The notes under the pieces are model-generated. The model did not search any database, was not told the DNA's origin, and was given only the letters and a program-made list of their open reading frames with translations. From positions 58,348,057-58,412,056 of the forward strand of contig CM064671.1 in NCBI GenBank assembly GCA_032717465.1: a DNA stretch of 64,000 bases, written 5' to 3'. The position numbers and the translations under genes were made by a program. Numbering within the stretch: the stretch's first letter is position 1; each line of letters starts with the position of its first letter. Shown piece by piece: positions 9,328 to 19,995 of this stretch. The DNA comes from Coenobita brevimanus (lineage: Eukaryota > Arthropoda > Malacostraca > Decapoda > Coenobitidae).

Positions 9328-10150
9328 CACCAATGATGCAGCTTATGAAAGATACGGTAACTGTAATATTTGGCTGGAAGACTTGTACAATATTAATAAC
9401 CTACTATACATATAACGTTCTAAAGAGATATTTTCACTTAAATTTCCGTACTAGACACCTACAAACATACTGCAGCTTGTGCAATGCAAAGCACCACTTT
9501 CTTACTGCCAATACTGCTGCTGCGAAGGCTGTATATTGTAAATTTCTTAAAGAAGAAAAAGAAGAATCAAATTACCAACCTCATCATAATTAGAGAGTGG
9601 CCCCGTTAACTTTTTCATGCCATTTGAATGGCTGTATATCTTTTTTCAAACCCCCAGGAAATAAATCATTCTTTTCTTTTGCACTTTTCGCTGGTTGCCA
9701 ATTTATTAACCCCTTCAGGGTATGTCACTTTTTTAAAGTGTAAAAGATATTATCCACCTTAGGAATGTGTCATCTAACTGTCTGTAGCCCAGGAAACCGT
9801 TGACAGCGCTGGTTGGCAACCATATACCGGTAACCAAATAACAGGATGATGTGGAGTCTACTATTGTACACAGCGGTTGTTTGAATATAACTGATGGGTT
9901 TACTTGACCAGATTAAATGTGGTTATTCTACTACAATAATAACAACTTCGGCAATTATATATACTATGGTATTCTCAACAGAATTAATTCGACATGTGGG
10001 GCAATATCAGGCAAAACTATTTCAAAATGCACGATACAATTGCAGCTGCTTTAGTATTTATCAGAGAGAAACTGTTATCGGTGTGCAAGGTTCGTTTGGA
10101 GAAAAAATGAAAATATTTGGACCCTTGGAGACAAAATTTTTTTTTCCCGC
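9328..10150. other. Non-coding stretch
   Basis: No gene recognised. A short GGCAACCATATA segment near 9817-9829 recurs near 39827 and, on the other strand, near 48280. It is probably a scrap of an interspersed repeat. Confidence 0.4.
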
Positions 10151-10154
10151 AAGT

Positions 10155-10265
<111 letters not shown>

Positions 10266-10551
10266 ATCTCGCCTAAGGTGCGCCTTCGCAAAGTACGTCT
10301 TGCCTAATGTGTGATGGGGGTCTGACAATAATTAATTGTTTAGAAAGTGTGTTTGCTACTTGCAATGTGCGACGGGCATGAAAAACAGAGGCAAATACCG
10401 TATTCTCTCGCAACTGGCGAGCAAAATTTGTAGCGTGCGATGGGTAAGGGTGGGGCTGATGAGTATGTGTGGTGGGGTGCGGCTTGTCTGTGAGTGGGTT
10501 CCGAGACAGTTCGCCGTCATTTCACCGTCAGACAATTCGCCGTCAAAATAT

Positions 10552-10615
10552 GGACGATTCCACGTCAGGACAATTTGCACCCTGGACGATTCCACATCAG
10601 GACAATTTGCACCCT
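10552..10615. repeat. Two copies of a 32-bp unit
   Basis: GGACGATTCCACGTCAGGAC followed by AATTTGCACCCT occurs twice in tandem, with one difference. Shorter related pieces (TTCGCCGTCA) flank it at about 10510-10545. Confidence 0.85.
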
Positions 10616-10840
10616 GGAAGATTCCCCGTCATTCTAAAAATATACTTATTTTTAAATAATCAGTACTTTAATAACTATATTTCAGGGTGATCCATCAATA
10701 GCATAGGTTTTTGATATTATTTATTAGTTGTGTAATGACGAATATATTTGCCACCACCAATGTAATGCTGAGAATTAGTCACCAGTGTAAAGCTCAGTAT
10801 TTTAGACACCACCACCGCTAATGCCACCAGTGTAATGCTG

Positions 10841-11055
10841 AGAATTTCTTAGAGATTATGGGAAATGGGTTAGAGTGATCTTAGTTGAGAATTTTAGAGA
10901 TTAAGAGAAATTGGGTAGCGTGATCTTATTTGAGAATAAATGGGAAAAATGAGGTAGCATGACCTTTTGGAGAGTTTTAGAAATTAAGAGAAATGGGGTA
11001 GCGTGATCTTATTTGAGAATTTATGGGAAATGAGGTAGCGTGATCTTTTGGAGAG
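10841..11055. repeat. Degenerate tandem repeat, about five units of 40-46 bp
   Basis: Each unit has the skeleton AGAATTT...GGGAAAT...GGTAGCGTGATCTT...TTTG or GGAGAG. The units differ by small insertions. A looser CACCA/GTAATGCTGAGAA repeat lies just before, at 10750-10845. Confidence 0.8.
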
Positions 11056-12905
11056 TGCGTGAACCGATAGATATTAGTACCCCTTGCGGGCCACTCAATC
11101 TCGTCTATACTACTCCTTAGAGGATAACAAAATTTAAAACTCGAAATAACAACCTAAGATTTACTAAGCATTAAGAACTGCGACAGATTACTCTTCAAAC
11201 CGTGAATAAACCCAAACGAAATACTGTATAATGAGGATCTACATTACTAGAAATATGAATCTTTATAAGCTAAATTAATATTGAGAGAATATTGACACAC
11301 ATGGGTATATTAATCCCGTGGTCACAGTTGGACTCCTCAGGAGAAACTAAAATTTACCACCGAAGGTATTCTCTTAAGACTAAACTCGTGTAACTCAAGA
11401 ATCATATAAAGACCAGATACAGTAATTACATGAACAGTAATCAAATGGACCGTAATCAAAATGGACCAGCCGATAGATTCTTTGATTAGCCTACATGAAC
11501 TAAGAAAAAAGGGGGTGGGTGTGATTTAATGTGAGACATTGGGCAATGGCTTGAACAGACGATCTCTATGAATGATGAAGAGGAACGATGATCTGTGAAT
11601 GATGAAGAGGAGCGACAGTCTCATTATTCAGTACAAAAGGGATCAGGAGAAATATCACTAATTTCACTCACGAACATATATGATGACTTACAGTACACAA
11701 GGGGGAAAAAGGGGTGTGTGTGAGAGTTCGGACACTAACCTGTGAAAGATGAAGAGGAGCGACGGTCTGAATATTCGGCGCGGCTCCTCACCTTTTATAC
11801 TCATCAAGGCAGTATTCAGGAATCGACTAAAACTTTAACTGATTACTTTGTAATATTTTTTGTTTCTACTAGACCTCCAAAGAATACGAGATATACGTTT
11901 GCACTTGGCATACAAAGAAAAATGACTTACGATGTTTAAAATTTTTATAATAAGCATACAGGAACTTTAATCATAACGAAACCAAAACAACTGGGAGTTC
12001 AAACAGTTTTATTACCCGTGTCAGTTTATATGCCTAAGTGACTGATGGCAAGACTCAATAACAAGAATTTTGAACAACAAATGACTATCTTCAACAATCT
12101 TACTTCAGACATTCTCAATTCACCACTGCATAGTACAAAAGGGGAATACTATTAACTTTAGCAGGTAAATCTCTAGATCAGAATATGAAGGAAGGCATTT
12201 GCGATTATTAGTCTCTACTAAACTTCCGCACTTATACGTCTTTGTTGGAAAACGGCATGTTCATTATGTACAAACATCAATCATATCCACACCAAAACTC
12301 GACTTAGCACTATCAATAACAGAATCATACTCACATTATGAATACCATCTAAGACTAAACTTAAATATAAGGCTTAACGGCTAAATGAACTACACAGATT
12401 ATATTTATAATACTACCTAAGCTTGAGATTATACTTGCAACACTAGCTTATACTAACTTATGCTAATACTTAAAATTATGACACTACAGTTGCATCTTTA
12501 GTCAACAATTAACGTGTTTCTTCCTCACTGTAGTCGCCTTTCTTATATTCTAGCGTCACCCATAGCTGTCCTCGTTAATGACAGCGAATTGACTTGATGG
12601 CAAAATGTCCCAAAACCTCCCGTGGTACGGCCTCGGGTACCACAACAACAATTTGCATTATCTACCCTCCGCACAATGCTGGTAAGGTCTTGAATTATCA
12701 TAATATTTGTACAGTACAGTATTACTCTTGCTTGTTTCTATTGTAAGTTTTCCTTTTGCATTTTAGTTAGGGATAGGAATTGGTGAATCAATATACGAAA
12801 ATTCAGGATGTGTCACCCTCAAAGCCATTTTAACATGGGATCCTATCCTTCACAGAGAGAGAATTTACAAGGTGCGGCGGGATGTGTCGTCCATATTCAC
12901 GCACT
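11056..12905. other. Non-coding stretch, intron of the IR-like gene
   Basis: AT-rich sequence with no supported gene on either strand. A GATGAAGAGGA(A/G)CGA motif recurs at about 11575, 11602 and 11750, suggesting remnants of a minisatellite. No further IR exon was recognised here. Confidence 0.5.
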
Positions 12906-12909
12906 TTAA

Positions 12910-13581
12910 CCCGTACCATCCCAGGCATTTTTGCAATTTTATACCCACCCAATCCCGGACCAAAAACGGGAAAAATTTTTATTTGATAAAACAATCCAAA
13001 AGGACATATAAATCAAGGAAAAGCAATAATAAAAGTACTCCTTATAGGAGAAATAAGTGCAGGATGGCCGTCCATCATGTTTCTAGCCCAGTTTCCCAAG
13101 CCGTGAGCTATGTTTTCCCACCTAGCTGGGCGGGATGAGAGAGAATGGGGGAGGGGAATGGGGGAATACCCATTCTCAGTATCCTTCTCCACTGGCTCAT
13201 ATTCCTCCCCAGAAGAGTCGTCCAGGTCTTCCTCTTCTATAGAATCGCTGAGTGAAGGGACAGAGGGTCCATGTGACAGTTTCAACCTCCTCCTCCAGCC
13301 CAATGAGGCGTAAAAATGGCGTGACTTCCGCGACATTCTAACACTGTGATGCACAGTGGCACACTGCTGTTACCCAGCCATGCCGAACCAAACTCAGTGC
13401 TACAAGTGCTTGTGCACAATGTTGCCAACACATTAAGCTACTCCTTAGCAAAAAATTAGCTATATTGAAGCAGTTAGAGGTGCTACAGCATTCGAATTTT
13501 GCTGTTAGCACCATTACGTCGCTGGGATTACTTGAGAAGTTTTGTACCGTCGGCACCATGTCGACGGCGGGATTGTACGGG
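12910..13581 (-). mobile_element. piggyBac-type deletion derivative, copy 1 (672 bp)
   Basis: The element is flanked by TTAA on both sides (12906-12909 and 13582-13585). Its ends are inverted: CCCGTACCATCCC at the left and the complement of CCCGTACAATCCC at the right. TTAA duplication with ends beginning CCC is the signature of the piggyBac superfamily. On the minus strand a frame from about 13336 reads SRKSRHFYASLGW, then an acidic EEEDLDDSSGEEYEPVEKD, resembling the acidic N-terminus of piggyBac transposases. The catalytic part is absent. A second copy with the same ends lies at 58717-59394. Confidence 0.82.
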
Positions 13582-13602
13582 TTAAGTGAGATGACTGTAT
13601 AT

Positions 13603-13988
13603 GGAGCCTCTGTGGTACAGTTGTAGAGTGTGCGTCTCGCATGCTGGTGGACGCGGTTTTGCCCCCCGCCAGAGTTGTAAAAACTTTGGGAAGCATTCAC
13701 CGAGCCACTTACTGCTTTTTTCGACGTATGGGATGCTGTGGATGAACCAGTGTTCCATACTGGTATGCTTGCACCCAGTCAGCTTAAGGCGGGCTGATTA
13801 CACTTGGTTCACAGACTACACTCGCATCCAAAGCCACTCCAACATTACACACTCACAAGCACTTCTCACCCTACGTACAGTTTCTACCTGACAGCCTATA
13901 GCCACTGGGTAGAGATACATTGGCTGCATCGTCCCTTCTTCGGTAGGGAAAGGCTTGTCCTGCAGTGGACACTCAACAGCTGATTTTA
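13603..13988 (+). mobile_element. tRNA-derived SINE, copy 1
   Basis: The head GGAGCCTCTGTGGTACAG includes an A-box-like TGGTACAGTTGTAGAG. A degraded B-box region (GGTTTTGCCCCCC) lies about 50 bases on. A unique body of about 300 bases then runs to CTCAACAGCTGATTTTATATA and a TA tract. The whole length is shared with 51214-51614. Pol III transcription is inferred from the boxes. The A-box is closest to tRNA-Gly among those I can recall, which is a weak assignment. Confidence 0.72.
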
Positions 13989-14065
13989 TATATAGATATA
14001 TATATATATATATATATATATCTATATACACTATATATATTTATATACTGTATATATATATACTG

Positions 14066-14126
<61 letters not shown>
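13986..14126. repeat. Interrupted (TA)n tract
   Basis: TA repeats with interruptions such as TAGATATA and ACTGTATA; the last 50 bases are uninterrupted. It forms the tail of the SINE at 13603-13988 and lies 47 bases from the donor of IR exon 4. Confidence 0.9.
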
Positions 14127-14131
<5 letters not shown>

Positions 14132-14172
14132 AAATTGCCCTGTTTGTATTTATAGTATTATACTGTATTTAC

Positions 14173-14405
14173 CCTTTAGTTTGGGTAGGAGGGTCAATAT
14201 GCAGCGCCATGGTGTTCATCATCGAGAAGGTCCAGTGAGAGGCGAGCAAAGTCCCGAGGTCCCCCCTGGGCAGTCGAGTGACCACCAGCAGCCTCGTTGA
14301 CCACACCAGGAGGCGGCCCTTGAGGGACCATTCAGCAAAGGCGGTGAGGAAGGCTGGGTCGTCACTCACCACCACCACCATCACGCACCAGGACATCCTC
14401 CGCAT
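14173..14405 (-). CDS. IR-like gene exon 4, largest visible exon
   Basis: The exon starts after a GTAAACAG acceptor (14406-14413) and ends at AAAGG|GTAAAT (14167-14173), giving 77 codons plus two bases. It begins MRRMSWCVMVVVVSDDPAFL and contains WSLKGRLLVWSTRLLVVTRL and SHWTFSMMNTMALHIDPP. The VVVVSDD strand, the KGRLLVWSTRLLVVTRL segment and the WTFSMMN motif are the strongest link to decapod IR-like ectodomains as I remember them. The left-over GG joins the G that opens exon 5 to form a Gly codon. The adjoining intron has a TA repeat, a SINE and a piggyBac-type element within 1.3 kb of the donor. Confidence 0.7.
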
Positions 14406-14413
14406 CTGTTTAC

Positions 14414-16384
14414 ATCACCTTGGTGATCATAAGCAGAAAATCCTACAGGAAACTAGGAAACAATATACTGCGCTGCATGGTAAGAACAGAACCATCAAAT
14501 GATCACTTTTTGGTCTATGGTAGATGATCAAGGTTCTAAAACCCAATATGGATCATAAAGAAAAAAAAGCTTTGGTTTCATTTGAGAGCTCTTGAAATAC
14601 CTCTCAGTGGATTGTGATTAGTCCCCATATTTAAAATGTTTTAAGTGTAATTGCCGTGCCCCACGCCACTGCACATAATTTGATATATATGATGGTCATA
14701 TTGTATAGGAGTCAGTTGCTCAGTGCAGTGTCATGTAATCAGCCTAGCAACTGGGACAGGGAACAGTTTCATGGTAAGACATTAATCATGACGGATTTAA
14801 CTGCACCTCCACATCACCCATTCATCTTCCAGGAAGCACATTCGCTTACACCATTACATTAGTCATGAAAAATAGCCCTACCATGTTTCACTACGGCCGA
14901 TATGGTATTAACATTTAAATATTGGGGTGATAGGATGTGTGTTGTCATTTGTTTCGCAAAGGAAAAAGGTTGAATCTCAGGCAGTGAGGTGGTGAGTCTG
15001 TGTTGGAGGGATTATTAGAGGTTGTCTCAAAAGCTGGCGTCACACCGGGCATTTTTAATATGTTTGCTGCTTTTGTGAGTCGAGACGGCTGGCAGAGCAA
15101 ATAAAACCTCCCAATGGTGAGTGGAGTGGTTTGTCGCTAGCTGCCTGATAGGAACAAAGGCATACAGAGTTAGCCGTGGATCCTGCAGTTAGAGAAGCTC
15201 TGGTACAGTGTCATGTGGATCTGATATTGGTGATGTGCTTTTAATGTCTGAATAATAATTTTACTGCAATGAATGGATGATATAATTTTACTCCATTGAA
15301 TGGACGATATGAGGTCATGGTGAAGTGTGTTTAGTAATACTGTCAGCGGCGAGTTATCAGAGTCCGATTAATGATTTTATGATATCGGAAAAAAATTCGA
15401 AATGATCTCAAGATTTACTCATTTCAATATTATTTTCAATTATTATTATTGCCTCGTGATCTAAGGCAAAATTGTATTTACGTTTACAAAATTAATAATA
15501 TCATTACTAATTGCAGCAATGAACCACGAGCCCAATTTGTTATCTACTTCTCCTCGTAAACTGACTGTTGGCAGCTTAACCCTTGCAGCCCGAAGAGTCT
15601 CCCCTGACGACTCGAATTTTGACGGGTTGCTGTTGTTGTTGTTGCTCTTTCCCTGTCTTCCTTATGCTGCAGTAAGTTACAGTATATTTCTCACCCCTTC
15701 AGTCCCAGCTGTCTCTACTAATTTAAATTAAGTCACGTAGCATTAACAAAAATATAATACAACGTACTGTACATTCTAGGTAGGACTGAAGCGGTTGGTT
15801 TCAGATTAATAACCACCGTATATGTGGACAAATTACCCTAATGCTGAATTAAAATGCATACTATGCTTCCATACCGACAGCTACCGTCTATGTACATATG
15901 TCTCGTCTATTTTATGAAATAGTATTAGCCAAAACAATGGTTAATATCCTACAAAAGCTCTTCCTTCCAGTGACAGTTGAACAAAATGACAAAACTGGAG
16001 CAAATTTTAGTTCGACAGTTCAGGGGATATTGCATGTTAAAGTCTGCAGATGACAATAGAAGGTCAGACTGAGAAAGACTTCCTGTGATAGGACCACTGA
16101 TACACTTGAAAATTTGGAATGCTAATGAAATCTGGCATCGGAGTGTTGGGTAGAGATTTTTGACAGTGTGTGGATAGACCAGTGGTGCCCACCCACCGTA
16201 AGGGATGGGATATTAATGCAAAAATTTCAGGGGAAAATTAACGTGCCATCAGTACTTACAACTCTGTGACGGTTGAGGCTTTCTAACGCCTCTTCCTTAC
16301 CAGTTCATTCGTGAACACGCCACATACAGTATGTATTTCCTTGCACATGCGACGTGTGTCAACAATAAAATGAAAAAAAAAAAA

Positions 16385-16386
<2 letters not shown>
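14414..16386. other. Intron 3 sequence of the IR-like gene
   Basis: No gene, tRNA or complete transposon recognised. A 70-codon open frame at 15519-15731 (plus) has a leucine run but no other support. Confidence 0.5.
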
Positions 16387-16428
<42 letters not shown>

Positions 16429-16596
16429 AGGCTGCTTCCCCCAAGGAAAGGGAGGTAGCCGAGACAGGACGACTCACTCTCCATATACTCATCCATTCAA
16501 ACACATTCATTCGCATCTTAGCTCCAAAGGCGAGAACGGACAGATCCTCACCGCATCACACCGCACAAGGGTCAACTGCGCAATGCAATCAGTGAC

Positions 16597-16646
<50 letters not shown>
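16387..16646. repeat. Two (TA)n tracts flanking a 175-bp unique island
   Basis: TA tracts at 16387-16424 and 16600-16646 enclose a block beginning CCTAGGCTGCTTCCCCCAAG. The TA/unique/TA arrangement copies that of the SINE at 51214-51614 and suggests insertion into, or amplification of, a TA target. The block itself was not identified. Confidence 0.6.
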
Positions 16647-16649
<3 letters not shown>

Positions 16650-16746
16650 ATGTAAGAATGTATAATCTACGGAAGCCATGATAGAAGACTTCCAAAGCCG
16701 TCAAAATACCCAGCTTATAAATATGTAACGATGTATGGCTTTTTAC

Positions 16747-16860
16747 CTGGTGAGCCTGGCTGATCACTCAGGAGAGCTGAGCCTGCGTCATGTTAGTACC
16801 CTGTCTGTCCACACCCACCTCGAACACACCCATACCCCACGCCGCCCGCAAGTCGTCCAT
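16747..16860 (-). pseudogene. IR-like gene exon 3 with in-frame TGA
   Basis: The exon is 38 codons between a CTAACCAG acceptor (16861-16868) and a CACCAG|GTAAAA donor (16741-16752). It reads MDDLRAAWGMGVFEVGVDRQ, then GTNMTQAQLS, then TGA (16768-16770), then VISQAHQ. The phase is 0 at both ends. The stop sits where a basic residue would be expected, and TGA is one CpG transition from CGA. Length, borders and both flanking peptides are otherwise intact. What is seen is a single nonsense codon in an otherwise clean exon. Whether the gene is dead, polymorphic or read through cannot be decided here. Confidence 0.62.
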
Positions 16861-17364
16861 CTGGTTAGGAAGTAATGTAGTGTAACTCTCGTAATAGGTA
16901 CAGTTCTACATAGTTTACAATTTGTGTGTGCATATAATTACAGTTAGGAAGAAATATTTTCCCACAGCTTCACCGTGTCTACTCTTCAATTAGGGCTTGG
17001 CCATCACTTTCCTTCCTACCGCATCATGTAAAAGAGAATCATTTATGGTTAGAGAAATATCACCCAGGAAAGAATAATGAAAACTAGAGTTGGAATAGTA
17101 GACCACTGTATAGCCACATAGTTATTATCATCTATGCACTTTCCACGTTTCCTTCAAACCTGGCGGACAAAGACTGTCATCCTCTGCCCTCATCACACTG
17201 ATTCTAGTTACGACACAGTTCTCTCTTTAATAACGCTGTTATTCGCGAATTTTCGTACTGATGTTAACCTTAACAAAACGGAAAGTCTTTTATATGTTAA
17301 ATAATCAATTTCCTACTCATGCAGCAAAGATAAGGTGTCCTCATGAGGAAGGGATTCACATTAC

Positions 17365-17489
17365 CTTAAATACTGTGCTGTGGGATGTGAATCCGTCAGA
17401 GAGGAGGATGGCGTAGCAATTATCCCGTAACAATGTCCTCAACAGTGAATCCACTATCTGGGTAGCATCCGCCATCACGTCTTTTAAGT
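17365..17489 (-). CDS. IR-like gene exon 2
   Basis: The 125-base exon lies between a TTTTCCTATAG acceptor (ends at 17490) and an AAG|GTAATG donor. It is open in one phase only and encodes LKDVMADATQIVDSLLRTLL followed by RDNCYAILLSDGFTSHSTVFK. The helix-rich start and the CYAILLSDG strand fit an amino-terminal receptor domain, in which a secreted receptor starts with alternating strands and helices. It enters in phase 1 and leaves in phase 0, agreeing with exons 1 and 3. There is no frameshift or stop. It is too short to stand out as a long open frame. A LINE insertion begins only 183 bases upstream of this exon. Confidence 0.65.
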
Positions 17490-17627
17490 CTATAGGAAAA
17501 TTAAATGGCACTGTTACTGTGCACGAAAGTTCTTACAATTTGTGTTACATCATTCAGTGTTATATTATTTATATCAATACTGTAGGGCCTTAACCTGTTA
17601 GCCTATTAAAGGAGACATAAATAATAA

Positions 17628-17628
<1 letters not shown>

Positions 17629-17672
<44 letters not shown>
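17629..17672. repeat. (CA)n at the 5' edge of LINE family 1
   Basis: About 22 CA units that stop exactly where homology between the two family-1 copies begins. Confidence 0.92.
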
Positions 17673-17673
<1 letters not shown>

Positions 17674-17718
17674 CTCTGCTGCAGGGGGGCACATGGACGT
17701 GGTGACGGGGCTTGAAGC

Positions 17719-17910
17719 GTGGTTACTGGTGCCCCCTACTTAGGAGGTGTGCCTACCTTTGTAGGGTTCGGCATTAGTCGGCCACGTGGACCAAGCACCC
17801 CCTACATCGCTGGTGAAGGAGGCCTGCTGATGATGTTAATCCCTGCCCATTTGCCATCTAGGGCAGGACTGTTGCCTCCCCACGTGTTTGCCGTGCATGG
17901 CGTCACGTAA
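17719..17910 (+). CDS. Small conserved leader ORF of LINE family 1
   Basis: An open frame of about 60 codons, shared with the second copy at 61718-61909. Both read GG(V/M)PTFVG(F/V)GI, then STP(Y/H)I and GLLPPH(V/M)F, and both end in TAA at the homologous place. No ATG heads it in this copy: a stop lies upstream and the frame could start at GTG. The reader should treat translation as unproven. It has no recognised domain. An in-frame TGA two codons before the first GTG suggests that it is separate from any upstream frame. Confidence 0.45.
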   Translation: MVTGAPYLGGVPTFVGFGISRPRGPSTPYIAGEGGLLMMLIPAHLPSRAGLLPPHVFAVHGVT

Positions 17911-18247
17911 TGCTGGGAGATGGGAGTCCTGGGGGTTGAGTGATGCTGCATGATGGGCCCTGCAGCTAGCAATACACCTCTTTGGTTCCTAATTCTGGCT
18001 AGACGGGCAGCCTGGTTGGGCCCAACCAGGTCAATCGGCTGGTCATGTGTTGGCCAGGCTCAAGTGGGCACTTGGGGGCCTGGTGGCTCCTATCGTCCTG
18101 GAGTCACCCTTGCTCCGTCCCCTAGTGGTTACCTGTGTATACTCTCCTGCTACCTCTGGGATCACCAGTGGTATTGATCCCTGGCATATGACCTCCCTTT
18201 GTTGGGCTCCGTGGTGGTTGGACGGGTGGGGGAATAATTTTTTTTTT

Positions 18248-19980
18248 TCATTGCTGTCATTAAAAATACATCTGGTGACGACAATGCATCTGTCCCTGGA
18301 CATTCTTCAGAATGTACCTCCCACATTGCCACTCTGGAGCATTTTCAGGCCCCTAGGGACTCTCCTTCTCTGCCCCAGCTTACAACTGGGACTAGGAGGA
18401 GATCCCGTCGGGTTGATTCGGCTCTGGGGTTCGGCCCAGATGATACGATGCTGGAGAAATATGCGAAATATCTGGTTATGAAGCCTTCTACAAAGGGGAC
18501 AATGCTGGATCTTGACATATTTGTTCTGCATCATCCCATTGTCTCAGCTTGCGGCAGGGGACCTAAGATCTGTTCCCAAGGGGATGGAAACACCCTTACT
18601 GAGGTGTCCTTCCCAAAGGAGAGCTCCCGTTTACAGGCACTGACTTCAATTTCTGGTGCTGCAGTTGATTGTGCTCCCCATGCTACTTTTAACAGGTGCA
18701 AAGGAGTGATTTTTTCCCGTGACCTCCTTCGATACCCAGAGGTGCGGCTGTTGGAGGAGCTAAGTTCTTATGGTGTGATATGTGTTGAGTGACTACAGAA
18801 AAAAAATGATGGTGTCCTGACCCCAACTCCGACCCTCTTCATGACTTTGACAGGTTGACCCTACCTACCACTGTGAAGCTGGCTTGGTTCTCACTTCCTG
18901 TGAAGCCATATGTGCCCACCCCAAGGCGGTGTTTCCACTGTCAGGGATATGGACATGTCAACAAATTTTGTCACCATGCACAGGCAGGCCTTCCTGGGGT
19001 CTATGTCTCCTGTGGAGGACCAAGCCATACCAGTGATTGTAAAGGACCCCTTAAATGCTATCACTGTGGAGGTCCTCATGTTGTCTCTTCTAAAAACTGT
19101 CCAAGATACTGCCTGGAGATTTTGTCCATTCCTACACATGAGAGGGTTTCATTTCCTGACTCTTCTTTCGGCCCGGGTCCACTTAGCTTCTGTCCTTTCT
19201 GGAATGTCAGTGCGTCACCCTGTATCTCAGAGGCATCCTCGAACCATTCCAGTGCCTACTCCTTCAACTCGTGATTAGCAGGATGCTGTCCCCATGATTA
19301 GTACTGCTTATGAGAATGATGTTTGCCCGACTGCTACTCAGACTGTTTCCGCCCCCACTGCAGTGGCTGATGTCTTGCAAACTTATGTGGTGGTGGCAGA
19401 GGTCCATGTTGACTCTACTCCTGCTCCTGTTTTACCCAGTATGACTGAGGCTCCACCTGTACCTGGCAAATGTTACTGTTGTTCGTCAGAGTCCTCACAA
19501 CATGAAGACCAGCCACCTAAGGTCTCTGTTGTCGACCATTGTGTAGACTCATCTCCTGTTCCCTCTGCCCCACAGGCTAAGGAATCTAGCCAGGTGACAG
19601 CTGAAGCTGATGGTTCATTGCAGGTCTGTCCCCACCTGGGGATGTTATTGGACAACTTGCTGGTGCTTCAGATCTAAAGCATAGGATGTCCTCCTCAAAT
19701 GATTCAAGTCCTGTGGACTCAACTTCCACTTTTGGGGCTTCTGGTGGGGGCACTGGCCGTCCTACACCTCAAAATGCAGCCCCCAAGCCACCTCCCAAAC
19801 AAACTGGTATGCCCACTCCAAGAAGGAGTGTTGTAAAACTTACTTCCTCAGCCTCTTGTTTACCCACGAATGGTCGACAGAGGGTGTTGGTTTCTAGTGC
19901 TGGGCAGGCTCCTGTCAAGGGCCTTCATAAGCATCACTCCAAACCCGCTCGCTTTTCAGGTGTACAGTCCCGCACTTAAT
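18248..19980 (+). pseudogene. ORF1 (gag-like, CCHC knuckles) of LINE family 1
   Basis: The reading frame is broken into pieces. 18448-18792 gives a globular segment including YAKYLVMKPSTKGTMLDLDI and FSRDLLRYPEVRLLEELSSY. Around 18855-19110 follow CFHCQGYGHVNKFC and then CVSCGGPSHTSDC/CYHCGGPHVVSSKNC-type knuckles. The 19686-19979 segment is Pro/Ser-rich. ORF1 proteins of such LINEs bind element RNA in a ribonucleoprotein. At least two frameshifts separate the pieces, so no intact protein is possible. The second copy at 62440-63999 shows the same order of segments. Confidence 0.75.
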
Positions 19981-19995
19981 CATCATTCCTCCATT

